From Nocardia brevicatena NBRC 12119 (GTDB lineage Bacteria; Actinomycetota; Actinomycetes; Mycobacteriales; Mycobacteriaceae): DNA of 52,271 bases. The DNA lies in assembly GCF_000308495.1 (NCBI RefSeq), contig NZ_BAFU01000028.1, positions 1 to 52,271 of the forward strand. The letters run 5' to 3'. Below, piece after piece: positions 7,331 through 16,002 of this stretch (position 1 is its first letter; the number at the start of each line of letters is the position of its first letter). Under the pieces are notes generated by a model. It was not told the DNA's origin and did not search any database. It worked only from the letters and a program-made list of their open reading frames with translations. Both the position numbers and the translations under genes were made by a program.

Positions 7331-8122
7331 TCAGGGAGTGGGTGGATCCTCGGCCTCGGCGTGGTCGAAGATGGCCCGGGTGCGGGAGTCCAGATCGTTC
7401 AGGGCGGAGATCAGGTCGAAGGCCGGCAGGCCGGAGGTTTCCTCGGCCATCCGGCGGAGCTCGGCCATCACCGCATCGATATCGTCCTCGGGGCTCGCGG
7501 TGTCGCCGGACCGGGCCGTGACGGGCTGCCAGGCGATCGCCTGCTGCCACCACGGGTCGTCGGTGGCCCAGGCCCAGATGGTCTTGCGGACCAGGTCGGT
7601 GTTGTCGGTGAGCAGTCGGTAGAACTCGTCGATTCGGCGGTGTTCCAGTTCGTGGATGCCCTCCGGCAACCGTCGGGTGCCGATATGGCACATGGGGGCG
7701 CGGGTGACGGTGAGGACCGGGGAGGATGGCTCGTCGAGCAGTTCGCGCAGAAGTTCCTCGGTGAGATAGGGGAGGGTGATATCGCCCGCGGTGACCGGCA
7801 TTCGGACCCGTCGGCGGGGGTTGTAGAGGCGGTGGGCGGTCACATCGAAAACCGCCAGATCGCGTTCGCCGGTCAAGGTGAGAAGAGTGGACAGGCAGGC
7901 GAACCTGTTGTCGACCGTGGCGCGCAGCAGCAGGCCGCGTCCGTCGGGCGGGCGGTGCACCGACAGGCCGGCGTCGGCACGGTCGATCAATGCGTAGACC
8001 ACCCCCACGACCGGGAGCGGTGCCGTCGGCTCGGCCGCGCGCTCCATCGACACGTACTGCTCGTATGCCTGCTCGGCAGAACCCGTTCCGGCGGCGGGCA
8101 ATACGGCGAAGAGGAAACTCAC
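7331..8122 (-). CDS. Hypothetical protein
   Basis: With a GTG start at 8120-8122 (VSFLFAVLPAAGTGSAEQAY) the product is 263 residues. An upstream ATG would add 43 residues overlapping the neighbouring VIT gene and rich in Arg/Cys, which looks non-coding. The body is soluble, with an alpha/beta first half (VGVVYALIDRADAGLSVHRP; LAVFDVTAHRLYNPRRRVRM) and an acidic helical end (DDIDAVMAELRRMAEETSG). No catalytic motif or family is recognised and no membrane segment is visible. It lies 80 bp downstream of the VIT transporter on the same strand and could be co-transcribed with it. Confidence 0.65.
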   Translation of the reverse strand: MSFLFAVLPAAGTGSAEQAYEQYVSMERAAEPTAPLPVVGVVYALIDRADAGLSVHRPPDGRGLLLRATVDNRFACLSTLLTLTGERDLAVFDVTAHRLYNPRRRVRMPVTAGDITLPYLTEELLRELLDEPSSPVLTVTRAPMCHIGTRRLPEGIHELEHRRIDEFYRLLTDNTDLVRKTIWAWATDDPWWQQAIAWQPVTARSGDTASPEDDIDAVMAELRRMAEETSGLPAFDLISALNDLDSRTRAIFDHAEAEDPPTP

Positions 8123-8202
8123 CCGGTGATTACAGCAAAGTTTTAATGGGAATTCTCGGGGCGGATGGCGAAAAGGACCGATCCGCGCGCGGGAATTCGG
8201 AC

Positions 8203-8919
8203 TCACATTCCGGTGACGCCGGCAAGCTGCCCAATACCGTAGGTGACACACATCGCGAGGGCTCCGCCGAGCACCAGCCGAACCGCGGCCCGCGGCCGGC
8301 TGCTGCCGCCGAGCCGAGCGCTCACCGAACCCGTGAGTGCCAGCGCCACCAACACCGCGCAGACCGTGACCGGGATACGGGCCGACACCGGCGGCAGCAG
8401 TATCGCCACCAACGGCAGTATCGCGCCCAGCGCGAAGGAAACCGCCGACGAGAACGCCGCATGCCAGGGATTGGTGAACTCCCTCGGGTTCAGCCCCAGT
8501 TCGGCCTCGGCATGGGCGGCGAGCGCGTCGTGGGCGGTCATCTCCTCGGCCACCTTCCGCGCGGTCTCCGCGGAGAGACCCCGAATCCGGTACAGCTCGG
8601 TGAGCTCGGCCAACTCGTCCTCCGGGTCCTCGCTCAGTTCCCGGCGTTCCAGCTCGATCAGCGCCCGTTCGGTATCCCGCTGGGTACTCACCGAGACGTA
8701 TTCGCCCACCGCCATGGAGATCGCTCCCGCGCTGATTCCCGCGATACCCGCGGTGAGCAGCGTGCTCGTACTGGTCGTGGCCGCCGCCACCCCCACCACC
8801 AGCCCTGCCGTCGACACGATCCCGTCGTTGGCGCCCAGTACGCCGGCGCGCAACCAGTTCAGTCTCGCGGCCAATCCCGCGCCATGCGGTTCCCGCGAGG
8901 ACGTCTCGACATCACTCAT
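8203..8919 (-). CDS. VIT1/CCC1-family metal transporter
   Basis: The 238-residue protein begins its first membrane segment with LNWLRAGVLGANDGIVSTAGLVVGV, a hallmark of the vacuolar iron transporter (VIT/CCC1) family. A second segment carries the small-residue pattern AGISAGAISMAVGEYVSVSTQRD. A cytosolic, Glu-rich metal-binding loop (LIELERRELSEDPEDELAEL, EEMTAHDALAAHAEAELGL) precedes three C-terminal membrane helices. Family members move Fe2+ or Mn2+ out of the cytoplasm. The length is typical. No IdeR/DtxR-type box was identified upstream. Confidence 0.92.
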   Translation of the reverse strand: MSDVETSSREPHGAGLAARLNWLRAGVLGANDGIVSTAGLVVGVAAATTSTSTLLTAGIAGISAGAISMAVGEYVSVSTQRDTERALIELERRELSEDPEDELAELTELYRIRGLSAETARKVAEEMTAHDALAAHAEAELGLNPREFTNPWHAAFSSAVSFALGAILPLVAILLPPVSARIPVTVCAVLVALALTGSVSARLGGSSRPRAAVRLVLGGALAMCVTYGIGQLAGVTGM

Positions 8920-9023
8920 GGCACCAGCCTATGGAGTGGGACGGTGGCGGCGCCCGGTTCTCGGCGGAACACGAACCGGAGGCGGTTGCGACGCCGAGCC
9001 CGGATTCGGCGACACTGTAGGGC

Positions 9024-10589
9024 ATGACCGAGACCGCTGCTGCCCCGGAACACCTCGATGTGGTGATCGTCGGCGCGGGTTTGTCCGGCGTGGGCGCCGG
9101 CTATCGGCTGCAGACCGAATGCCCGGGCAAGTCCTACGCCATCCTCGAAGCGCGGGTCGATATGGGCGGCACCTGGGATCTGTTCCGGTATCCCGGCGTC
9201 CGGTCGGACTCGGATATGTTCACCCTCGGCTACCCGTTCAAACCGTGGCGGGACGCGAAGGCCATCGCCGACGGGCCCTCCATCCTGCGCTATATCCGGG
9301 AGACCGCCGCCGAGTACGGTATCGACCGCAGAATCCGCTATCACACCAAGGTGGTGGCCGCCGACTGGTCGACCGAACACGCCCGCTGGACCCTCACACT
9401 GGAGCGACGCGACTCCTCGGGCACCGTCGAACGCGACACCCTGACGTGCGGGTTCCTCTACTCCTGCGCCGGGTACTACGACTACGACCGCGGCCACGAC
9501 CCCGAATTTCCTGGTATCGACTCCTTCACCGGCACCGTGGTCCACCCGCAGTTCTGGCCGCGAGACCTGGACTACCGCGGAAAGCGCGTGGTGGTCATCG
9601 GTAGCGGCGCGACCGCCGTCACCCTCGTGCCGTCCATGGCCGGCGACGCCGCGTCGGTCACCATGCTGCAGCGTTCACCCACCTGGATCGGCGCCGTCCG
9701 CGGCTGCGACACGTTCGCCGACCGAGTGCGTGCCGTCCTGCCCCCGAACCTCGCACACCGGCTGATCCGCACCAAGAACATCCTGTTCGGCATCGGCTTC
9801 TACCAGTACTGCCGGCGCCGCCCGGAATCCGCGCGGAAACTGCTGACCGGTCTGGCCACCCGCATCCTGAAGGACGAACAACTCGTCGCCGACCATTTCA
9901 CGCCCCGCTACGACCCGTGGGACCAGCGGCTGTGTGCGGCGCCCGACGCCGATTTCTTCCGCGCCGTGCGCACAGGGAAGGCCGATGTGGTCACCGATCA
10001 CATCGACGGTTTCGCCCCGGACGGTATCCGCCTGCGTTCCGGCCGCGTCCTGGCCGCCGATATCGTGGTCACCGCGACCGGACTGCGGCTGCTGGCCTTC
10101 GGCGGTATCGCACCCGCCGTCGACGGCCGGCCGGTGGATCTGACGCGCCAGTTCGTCTGGCAGGGAGCCATGGTGACCGGTATCCCCAATTTCGCGGTGT
10201 GCCTGGGCTATACCAATTCCTCCTGGACCCTGCGCGCCGACCTCACCTCCCGGCTGGTCTGCAAAGTCCTCGGCCATATGGACCGCAACGACTACGCGGC
10301 CGTGGTCCCCCGATCCGGCCGTGACCTCCCCGAACGTCCGCTGATCGATTTGACCTCGGGCTATGTCCGACGCTCCATCGCCCACTTTCCGCGGCAGGGT
10401 GATCGGCATCCGTGGAAGGTGCGGCAGAACTATCTGCTCGACTCGGCCACGACGCTGCGGACCCGACTGGGCAAGACCCTGGTGGGAACACCGCGCTCGG
10501 CGCTACGGGTACCGGGCCCGGTCGGAGGCGTGACGGTTCGACGCCGGTGCGGCGTCGTCACGGCACCGCGTAGAGGTAGAGCAGGATGA
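9024..10589 (+). CDS. Flavin-containing Baeyer-Villiger monooxygenase (EthA-like)
   Basis: Residues 13-22 (VVIVGAGLSG) form the FAD-binding Rossmann motif. The BVMO fingerprint FTGTVVHPQFWP lies at about 168-179, and the NADPH-binding VVVIGSGATAVTLVP follows near 190. LEARVDMGGTWDLFRYPGVRSDSDM is typical of the EthA/class B group. At 521 aa the length is slightly above EthA owing to an Arg-rich tail. By family it oxidises ketones or activates thioamides, and the native substrate is unknown. The last 32 bp overlap the convergent membrane-protein gene, so the final residues may not be under strong constraint. Confidence 0.92.
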   Translation: MTETAAAPEHLDVVIVGAGLSGVGAGYRLQTECPGKSYAILEARVDMGGTWDLFRYPGVRSDSDMFTLGYPFKPWRDAKAIADGPSILRYIRETAAEYGIDRRIRYHTKVVAADWSTEHARWTLTLERRDSSGTVERDTLTCGFLYSCAGYYDYDRGHDPEFPGIDSFTGTVVHPQFWPRDLDYRGKRVVVIGSGATAVTLVPSMAGDAASVTMLQRSPTWIGAVRGCDTFADRVRAVLPPNLAHRLIRTKNILFGIGFYQYCRRRPESARKLLTGLATRILKDEQLVADHFTPRYDPWDQRLCAAPDADFFRAVRTGKADVVTDHIDGFAPDGIRLRSGRVLAADIVVTATGLRLLAFGGIAPAVDGRPVDLTRQFVWQGAMVTGIPNFAVCLGYTNSSWTLRADLTSRLVCKVLGHMDRNDYAAVVPRSGRDLPERPLIDLTSGYVRRSIAHFPRQGDRHPWKVRQNYLLDSATTLRTRLGKTLVGTPRSALRVPGPVGGVTVRRRCGVVTAPRRGRAG

Positions 10590-11310
10590 GGGTGCCCAGC
10601 CCCATGGCGGGGGTGAGGAGCCAGGTTTCGACCTTGTTCCCGGTGCGGGAGATGATCGGGAGAGCGGCGCGCGGTTTCAGCGGCCACAGCAGCGGGCAGC
10701 CGCGGTCGGTGAGGCAGTCGCCGACCAGGTGGATGAGGCAGCCGAGAGCGATGGCGAACGGAAGCCAGCGGGGGGTCTCGGGAAGCCAGCGGTACATGAG
10801 GACCGTTCCGGCGCCGGCGAAGATCACACAGAGTCCGTAGGCGCGCAGCGAATCACCCGACGGGCTCAGGTGCAGGGCGCGCACGCCGAAGGCGAGCATG
10901 ACGAAGATCAGGCCCAGGGTGAAGGCCTGGCCCAGGAAATGCTGACCCGCCCAGGCCCCCCACCCGGCGGCGATCACGAACAGCAGGCTGTGCGTGGCGT
11001 GGCGATGGCCGCCCGATATCGCCGAAACGCCTTTGGCCAGGTAGTGGCTCACCGGGCCCAGGGACTGGGCGATGGTGCCCTTCGGGTGGTCGATATCGGG
11101 CAGCAGCGCCGCGCCCGCGGTGATCAGGGTGCCGAGCACCAGTTCCATGGCGCTGATCCGGACCGGTCCCTGCACCAGTTCCATCGCGGCCGGCGCGGCG
11201 ACCGGGACGAGGGTCGCGGCGGCGGCGAAGGCCAGGGCGCCGCTGGTGGCGTGGGAATGACCGAGCACAAGCGTTTCCCCCGAATCGGTGGACCTGGACA
11301 GCCCGAACAA
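10558..11310 (-). CDS. DUF457/YdjM-type membrane-bound metal-dependent hydrolase
   Basis: The 250-residue protein has HSHATSGALAFAAAATLVPV, LITAGAALLPDIDHPKGTIAQ and GGHRHATHSLLFVIAAGWGAW, the conserved His/Asp clusters of the DUF457 (LexA-regulated membrane hydrolase) family. These are followed by several hydrophobic helices and HLVGDCLTDRGCPLLWPLKP near 205. The family is predicted to bind metal at the membrane, and its substrate is not known. It converges on and overlaps the BVMO gene by 32 bp. Confidence 0.88.
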   Translation of the reverse strand: MFGLSRSTDSGETLVLGHSHATSGALAFAAAATLVPVAAPAAMELVQGPVRISAMELVLGTLITAGAALLPDIDHPKGTIAQSLGPVSHYLAKGVSAISGGHRHATHSLLFVIAAGWGAWAGQHFLGQAFTLGLIFVMLAFGVRALHLSPSGDSLRAYGLCVIFAGAGTVLMYRWLPETPRWLPFAIALGCLIHLVGDCLTDRGCPLLWPLKPRAALPIISRTGNKVETWLLTPAMGLGTLILLYLYAVP

Positions 11311-11565
11311 CTTAGCAATACGAACCGACAGGGTGAGGTCGCCGGAATCTCGGTGATAGCGGTACCGAATGCCCGCTCACCGCGGACGAGCTCCTACCCG
11401 GGCCTCGCCGGTGGCGGCGTGTTGCGTACGACACACCGTAATGATTTTTATAGAACCGTGTGACACATATAAACGCGATCGGTATCGATGCCATATTGGC
11501 GCGACCGGATCGCCGCCCGGCGATCCGTGTCCGGGGGAGTCGTACATGAACATGGGGGAGATCAC

Positions 11566-12306
11566 ATGCACGAGTATCGACCGGTGTTGCGGCCGGTTCC
11601 TCGTTTCGAACCGCCGGCTCGGCCGTATCCGAACGAGCCGGATCGGGTGTCCGCCGTGCCGGAGCAGAGCCCTTCGGGCTCGCGCGGGGTGACGGATGGC
11701 GGGACGGCAGGTTTCCCGACAGAGGAAGCCCGGAACATGACGCCCGCCACCTCGGCCACCGGTATATCCGCTGCGGAGAAGGCGCAGCGGAGTGGGTGTG
11801 AATCGGTGGTGCGGACCTCCGGTAGCGATGCGTCGTCGGACGGTCGATTCGCGAGCGATCCGGCCGCCACGGCCTGCCCGGCCGGTATTCCCCGAGACCG
11901 GCGCCGCCCGCGTACGGGGGCCGTGCCGGATCGCGGCGTTCCGGAAGGGGTGCGCCAGGTGTTGCGTGCCGGGCACACCGCGGCGGTGGCCGATGCCCGG
12001 GAATACTCCTGGCATGTGCTGCGGATCGTGCTCGAGGTGCTGGACCGCAAGCGTCCGGTCGCACAGCTCGCCCGGTTCGCCTCACCGGCGGTGCAGGCGG
12101 CGGTGAGCACCCTCGTCAGCGGGGACCACCTGCGCCATCGGGAGCTGGGCACCGCGGTGCTGGCGCGGGTGCACGCCATCGGCATCGACGATCTCGCCGC
12201 CGAGGTGTGCGGTACCTATCAGCGCGGTTCCCGGCATTTCGCCATCGCCGCCAGAATCACCCGCACCCGTACGTCAGGTTGGCAGCTCACGGCTCTGCGC
12301 GTGTAG
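11566..12306 (+). CDS. Rv3235-family protein
   Basis: The C-terminal ~100 residues (VLRAGHTAAVADAREYSWHVLRIVLEVLDRKRPVAQL, SPAVQAAVSTLV, AAEVCGTYQRGSRHFAIAARI) match the conserved domain of the mycobacterial Rv3235 family of unknown function. The N-terminal ~130 residues are disordered and Pro/Ser-rich, starting MHEYRPVLRPVPRFEPP. ATG 11566 is preferred because GGGGGAG ends five bases before it. An earlier in-frame ATG (11488) has no such site. In mycobacteria the gene lies near the secA1/ribosomal-maturation region, but no such neighbours are present here. Confidence 0.8.
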   Translation: MHEYRPVLRPVPRFEPPARPYPNEPDRVSAVPEQSPSGSRGVTDGGTAGFPTEEARNMTPATSATGISAAEKAQRSGCESVVRTSGSDASSDGRFASDPAATACPAGIPRDRRRPRTGAVPDRGVPEGVRQVLRAGHTAAVADAREYSWHVLRIVLEVLDRKRPVAQLARFASPAVQAAVSTLVSGDHLRHRELGTAVLARVHAIGIDDLAAEVCGTYQRGSRHFAIAARITRTRTSGWQLTALRV

Positions 12307-12383
12307 TAACGCGCGGTTTCGCGGCGGTGTCGGAGGCCGGTCCCGACACCGCCGACCGGAACGCGTCGCGGCGGAAAATATCG

Positions 12384-12401
12384 TCGGATACATCGGATAC
12401 A
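12384..12401 (+). repeat. Tandem 9-bp repeat upstream of the SDR gene
   Basis: TCGGATACA occurs twice in direct succession (12384-12392 and 12393-12401), followed by T, within an AT-richer patch 60 bp before the SDR start. It may be a regulator-binding site. No cognate regulator is adjacent. Confidence 0.35.
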
Positions 12402-12463
12402 TTGGCGAACCGGGCAGCGGAGCGGGTCCGCGGCCCGGCGGACCGCTCGAGGAGCGAGGAATT

Positions 12464-13267
12464 ATGACCAAGACGGCGCTGGTGACCGGCGCATCGTCCG
12501 GTATCGGCCGGGCGACCGCGCAACTGCTGGTCGATCGCGGCTATCGGGTGATCGGGACCAGTCGCAATCCGGAGTCGATCGCGGAGTCGACGCGGATTCC
12601 GGGTGTGGAATACCGGGCGCTCGACCTCACCGATGTCGCGGGGATCGAGGAGTTCGGCGCACGGCTCGGACCGGTGGACGTCCTGGTGAACAATGCCGGA
12701 GAAAGCCAGTCGGGCCCCTTGGAGGAGCTCCCGCGCGACGCGCTGCTGCGCCTGTTCCAGCTGAATGTGTTCGGCCAGGTGCGGCTGACGCAGCTGGTAC
12801 TGCCCGGAATGCGGGAGCGGGGATACGGCCGTGTCGTCATGGTGGGGTCGATGCTGGCGAGCTTCCCGCTGGCCTACCGCTCCTCGTATGTGGCGGCCAA
12901 GGCCGCGATCAAGGGATTCGCGGACGCGGCCCGCCTGGAGACCTCGCCGTTCGGGGTGTGGATCACCACCGTCGAACCCGGATCGGTCAGCACCGGCATC
13001 GGGGAGCGCCGCACCGAATACATCGCCGACGACTCACCCTACGGCGACGATTTCCGGACCATGCTCACCCGGCTGGACCGGAACGAACGCGCCGGTATCG
13101 CGCCGGAGCAGGTGGCCGCGCTCATCCTCCGCGCCGTCACCGCCACCCGTCCGAAACCGCTGTACGCCACGGGCAGCCGGGCACCGGTCGTCTTCCTGAT
13201 GCGGAGGCTGCTTCCGGGCAGCGTTATCGAGAAGGTTGTCGCCCGGGTGCACGGTCTGCGCCGATGA
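12464..13267 (+). CDS. Short-chain dehydrogenase/reductase
   Basis: This classical SDR has TGASSGIG at residues 8-15 (NAD(P) binding), NNAG at 76-79, the catalytic Ser129, and Tyr142-x3-Lys146 in AYRSSYVAAKAAIKGF. The Ser-Arg pair just after the second strand (TSRNP) favours NADP(H). The C-terminal region (VSTGIGERRTEYIADDSPYG) defines the substrate and is not diagnostic. GAGGAGCGAGGA immediately precedes ATG 12464. The downstream DUF72 gene begins only four bases after its stop, so the two are probably co-transcribed. Confidence 0.93.
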   Translation: MTKTALVTGASSGIGRATAQLLVDRGYRVIGTSRNPESIAESTRIPGVEYRALDLTDVAGIEEFGARLGPVDVLVNNAGESQSGPLEELPRDALLRLFQLNVFGQVRLTQLVLPGMRERGYGRVVMVGSMLASFPLAYRSSYVAAKAAIKGFADAARLETSPFGVWITTVEPGSVSTGIGERRTEYIADDSPYGDDFRTMLTRLDRNERAGIAPEQVAALILRAVTATRPKPLYATGSRAPVVFLMRRLLPGSVIEKVVARVHGLRR

Positions 13268-13271
13268 GCCG

Positions 13272-14126
13272 ATGAATATGCCGGCGAATCCCCGGCCGCG
13301 GTTGTTCGTGGGCTGTGCCATGTGGTCGCACCCCACCTGGCCGGCCGCGCCGCGGGAACGGCTGCGCACCTACGCGAGTTGGTGCAATGCGGTAGAGGGC
13401 AATACCACCTTCTATGCCGTTCCGGCCCGCAGCACTGTTGAATCGTGGGCCCGCCAAACCGATCCGGATTTCCGGTTCGTGGTGAAACTGCCCAGGACCA
13501 TAACCCACGAACGCAGACTGTCGGGCGCCGACGCGGAACTGCGCGGCTTCCTGGACGCCATCGAACCGCTCGGATCGCGGATGCACGCGCTGTGGGTGCA
13601 GTTGCCGTCCTCGTTCGGACCGACAGACCTGGGTTCACTGGCCGCGTTCCTGCGCGACCTGCCGGGTGGCCATCCGCTCGCGGTGGAAGTTCGCCACCGC
13701 GCCTTCTTCGAGGACACTCGAGTCGAATATCAGCTGGAACGCGTCCTCGGCCGGGTGGGTGCCGAATGGATTCCCTTCGACACCACCACGCTTTTCGCGC
13801 GGGAGGCCACAAGCGCCGCCGAATACGAGGCACGGTCCAAGAAACCGCGTCTGCCGCGCCGAACCCGTGCCCTCACCGACCGGCCCATCGTGCGGTACCA
13901 CGGCTGTGACGACAGCGCCCGCACGGTCGCGGGCTGGCAGCCGTGGATCGGCACGGTCGTCGACTGGCTGCGCGAGGGGTATTCACCGACGGTTTTCGTG
14001 CACACCCCCGACAACGCCGAATCCCGCACGCTCGCCCGACGTTTCCACGATGAGATACGCGCCCGGATCCCGGAACTGGAACCGCTGCCGGAACCCGAAT
14101 CCACCGACCCGCTGACGCTGTTCTGA
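13272..14126 (+). CDS. DUF72-family protein (YecE-like TIM barrel)
   Basis: The 284-residue protein carries the DUF72 landmarks: LFVGCAMWSHPTWPAAP at the start, YASWCNAVEGNTTFYAVPARSTVESWA, then FRFVVKLPRTITHERRL, LWVQLPSSFGP, LAVEVRHRAFFEDTRVEY, and VRYHG near 210. The family has a TIM-barrel fold and no established reaction. A longer frame from 13236 would overlap the SDR gene, so ATG 13272 (or 13278), four to ten bases after the SDR stop, is chosen. Confidence 0.9.
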   Translation: MNMPANPRPRLFVGCAMWSHPTWPAAPRERLRTYASWCNAVEGNTTFYAVPARSTVESWARQTDPDFRFVVKLPRTITHERRLSGADAELRGFLDAIEPLGSRMHALWVQLPSSFGPTDLGSLAAFLRDLPGGHPLAVEVRHRAFFEDTRVEYQLERVLGRVGAEWIPFDTTTLFAREATSAAEYEARSKKPRLPRRTRALTDRPIVRYHGCDDSARTVAGWQPWIGTVVDWLREGYSPTVFVHTPDNAESRTLARRFHDEIRARIPELEPLPEPESTDPLTLF

Positions 14127-14205
14127 CCGCCCGGGCCACCGCGAACAGCAGTCCGGTCCCGACCGGGGCCGCCGTTCGTAGACGGGCCTCCCGCTCGGGT
14201 ATCTG

Positions 14206-15720
14206 TCAGCGGGCCGGTCGGGTATTGGCGCTGCGGAAGGTGAGTACTCGTTCTCCGTAAGAGGCGAGCGGTCGGGCCTCGGCCGCCTGCCGAATACCGC
14301 TGGCGGGCAGCTCGGTCAGTTTGGCGAACATGGGTGTGTTGCCGAAGGCGGTGCGCACCTGGGTCTCCGAAGCGTAGTCGGCGCCGTAGTCGGCGAGCTT
14401 GCCGAAGTCCAAGGGGGCCAACGGAGTGTCCAGGGCGATCGGCTCGGCCGGGCGGCCGAGGGCCGCGTACTGGGTTGCGGCACCCTGTTCGTACCAGCAC
14501 AGTTCATAGGCGACGTTCTCGGTGGTCGTCACGCTCACCACCGGCCAGCGTTGCGAAAGATGCAGGGCGATCGGGTGCTTGGCGACCGGGGCCACCTCCC
14601 ATTTGAGGCTCATCACCGCCACCCAGCTGCCGGACAGCCGTTCGATCAGGACGATATCGTCGCCGAGGGTGGGATCGATGTTCATCTGTGGATCGGGGGT
14701 GGCCCAATGGCTTTTGTCGACACCGTGGAAACTGGAGATGTCGACCTGCCGGGCTCCGTGGGCGGCGAAGGCGGCGACAACCGCTTCCTGCACCTGCTGT
14801 ACCGCGTCGGGAGCCGAGCAGAGCACGCTCAGCGCGCCGAATGAGGTGGCGATCTCGACGGGTTCGGTGGGACGGTCCGGCATGGCGCCCGCCACCAGGG
14901 GTTTGAGACCGATCAGCGCCAGATGCCAGTTGATCTCCTCGATGGTGGGGAGGTCGCCGGAGCTCTGGTACAGGATCTGCTGCTGGGTGAGTCGGCCCGC
15001 CCGTTCCAGGGTGGGGCATTCCAGTTTCGCCAGAGCCTTGCAGGTCTTACCGGTGAAACCGACCTCGTCGATCTTCATTCCGCGCAGCCGGGCCGCCATA
15101 TCGGGGGTGGTCAGGGCGGCGTAGCGTTCGCGGTACATGGCAATGGCCTGTTTGCGTTCCCGGCCCACCATGAGCGTGCGCAGCAGGGTGTTGAGGGTGG
15201 CGAGATATTTGCGGGACTGGTCCGGGTCGGAGGCGAACAGCGAGGCCCGGATCCGGGCGGCCTCGTCGGTAGCGGTGACCGCGGCGCCCGGGTCCAGCCG
15301 GCACAGCCATACCCCGCATTTCGACAGGCCGTCGGCGCAGACACCCGCGGCGTTCGGGTAATCGTGTGCCACCCGGGTGTAGGCGTTGCAGGCGTCGCGG
15401 ATGGTCGCGGCGGCCAGTTCCCGGTGTCCGATCACGCGCGCGGCCTGTTCGAGTAGACGCAGCGCGTCCTGCACCTCGGTCGCGAAGCGCGCCGAGACAT
15501 GTCCGGCGGTGAGCCAACGCAACCGGATCATGACGGCTTCCTGCGCGGGCTCCAGCGCGCCGGCGGACCGGTTGCGGACGGTTCCGTCGTCCTTGGTGGC
15601 GATGAGCGCCGCGGCGAGTTCACACAGCGAAGTCGCGAGCTGAAGTTCGCTTTCGGCTGTGCGGCCTCGTGCCGCGCGCCGGTTTTCGGCCACGTGGGCC
15701 TCGATGGCGATCAGATCCAT
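14206..15720 (-). CDS. TPR-type helical protein with unknown C-terminal domain (CHAT locus gene E)
   Basis: From ATG 15718-15720 the product has 504 residues. Residues 1-250 are helical repeats resembling TPR/SEL1-type units (ELQLATSLCELAAALIAT, EVQDALRLLEQAARVIGHREL, LATLNTLLRTLMVGRERKQA). Residues ~275-490 form an alpha/beta region with no recognised family, including VLCSAPDAVQQVQEAVVAAF, SWVAVMSLKWEVAPVAKHPIAL and ENVAYELCWYEQGAATQYAAL. The upstream 33 codons of the longer frame are poor coding sequence. It lies 282 bp downstream of the CHAT gene on the same strand and is probably a functional partner. TTGTGG and GATATA-like boxes in that gap could give it its own promoter. Confidence 0.75.
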   Translation of the reverse strand: MDLIAIEAHVAENRRAARGRTAESELQLATSLCELAAALIATKDDGTVRNRSAGALEPAQEAVMIRLRWLTAGHVSARFATEVQDALRLLEQAARVIGHRELAAATIRDACNAYTRVAHDYPNAAGVCADGLSKCGVWLCRLDPGAAVTATDEAARIRASLFASDPDQSRKYLATLNTLLRTLMVGRERKQAIAMYRERYAALTTPDMAARLRGMKIDEVGFTGKTCKALAKLECPTLERAGRLTQQQILYQSSGDLPTIEEINWHLALIGLKPLVAGAMPDRPTEPVEIATSFGALSVLCSAPDAVQQVQEAVVAAFAAHGARQVDISSFHGVDKSHWATPDPQMNIDPTLGDDIVLIERLSGSWVAVMSLKWEVAPVAKHPIALHLSQRWPVVSVTTTENVAYELCWYEQGAATQYAALGRPAEPIALDTPLAPLDFGKLADYGADYASETQVRTAFGNTPMFAKLTELPASGIRQAAEARPLASYGERVLTFRSANTRPAR

Positions 15721-16002
15721 CGCGATCTCAACTCCCGCATCACCTTCCGCGTACGGTCGTCGGCCGGCCGTATATCGAGCAGTCTTCGAGAGTGTGCCAC
15801 AAATCGGGACCGGCAGCACCGATACCCGACCGGCATCCGTCGACAGACCGAGTGAACTGTTCCCGCGCTCACCTTACGCCCCTGACCGGTTGAGGGTTTC
15901 CACCCGTCGTGTATCTCGGTCGCGAACGGGTTCGGTCGACGTTCGGCGCCGGATCGGACGGACATGGCCGGGGTGTCGGCTGTTGCCGGGAGGGGCGGTG
16001 GC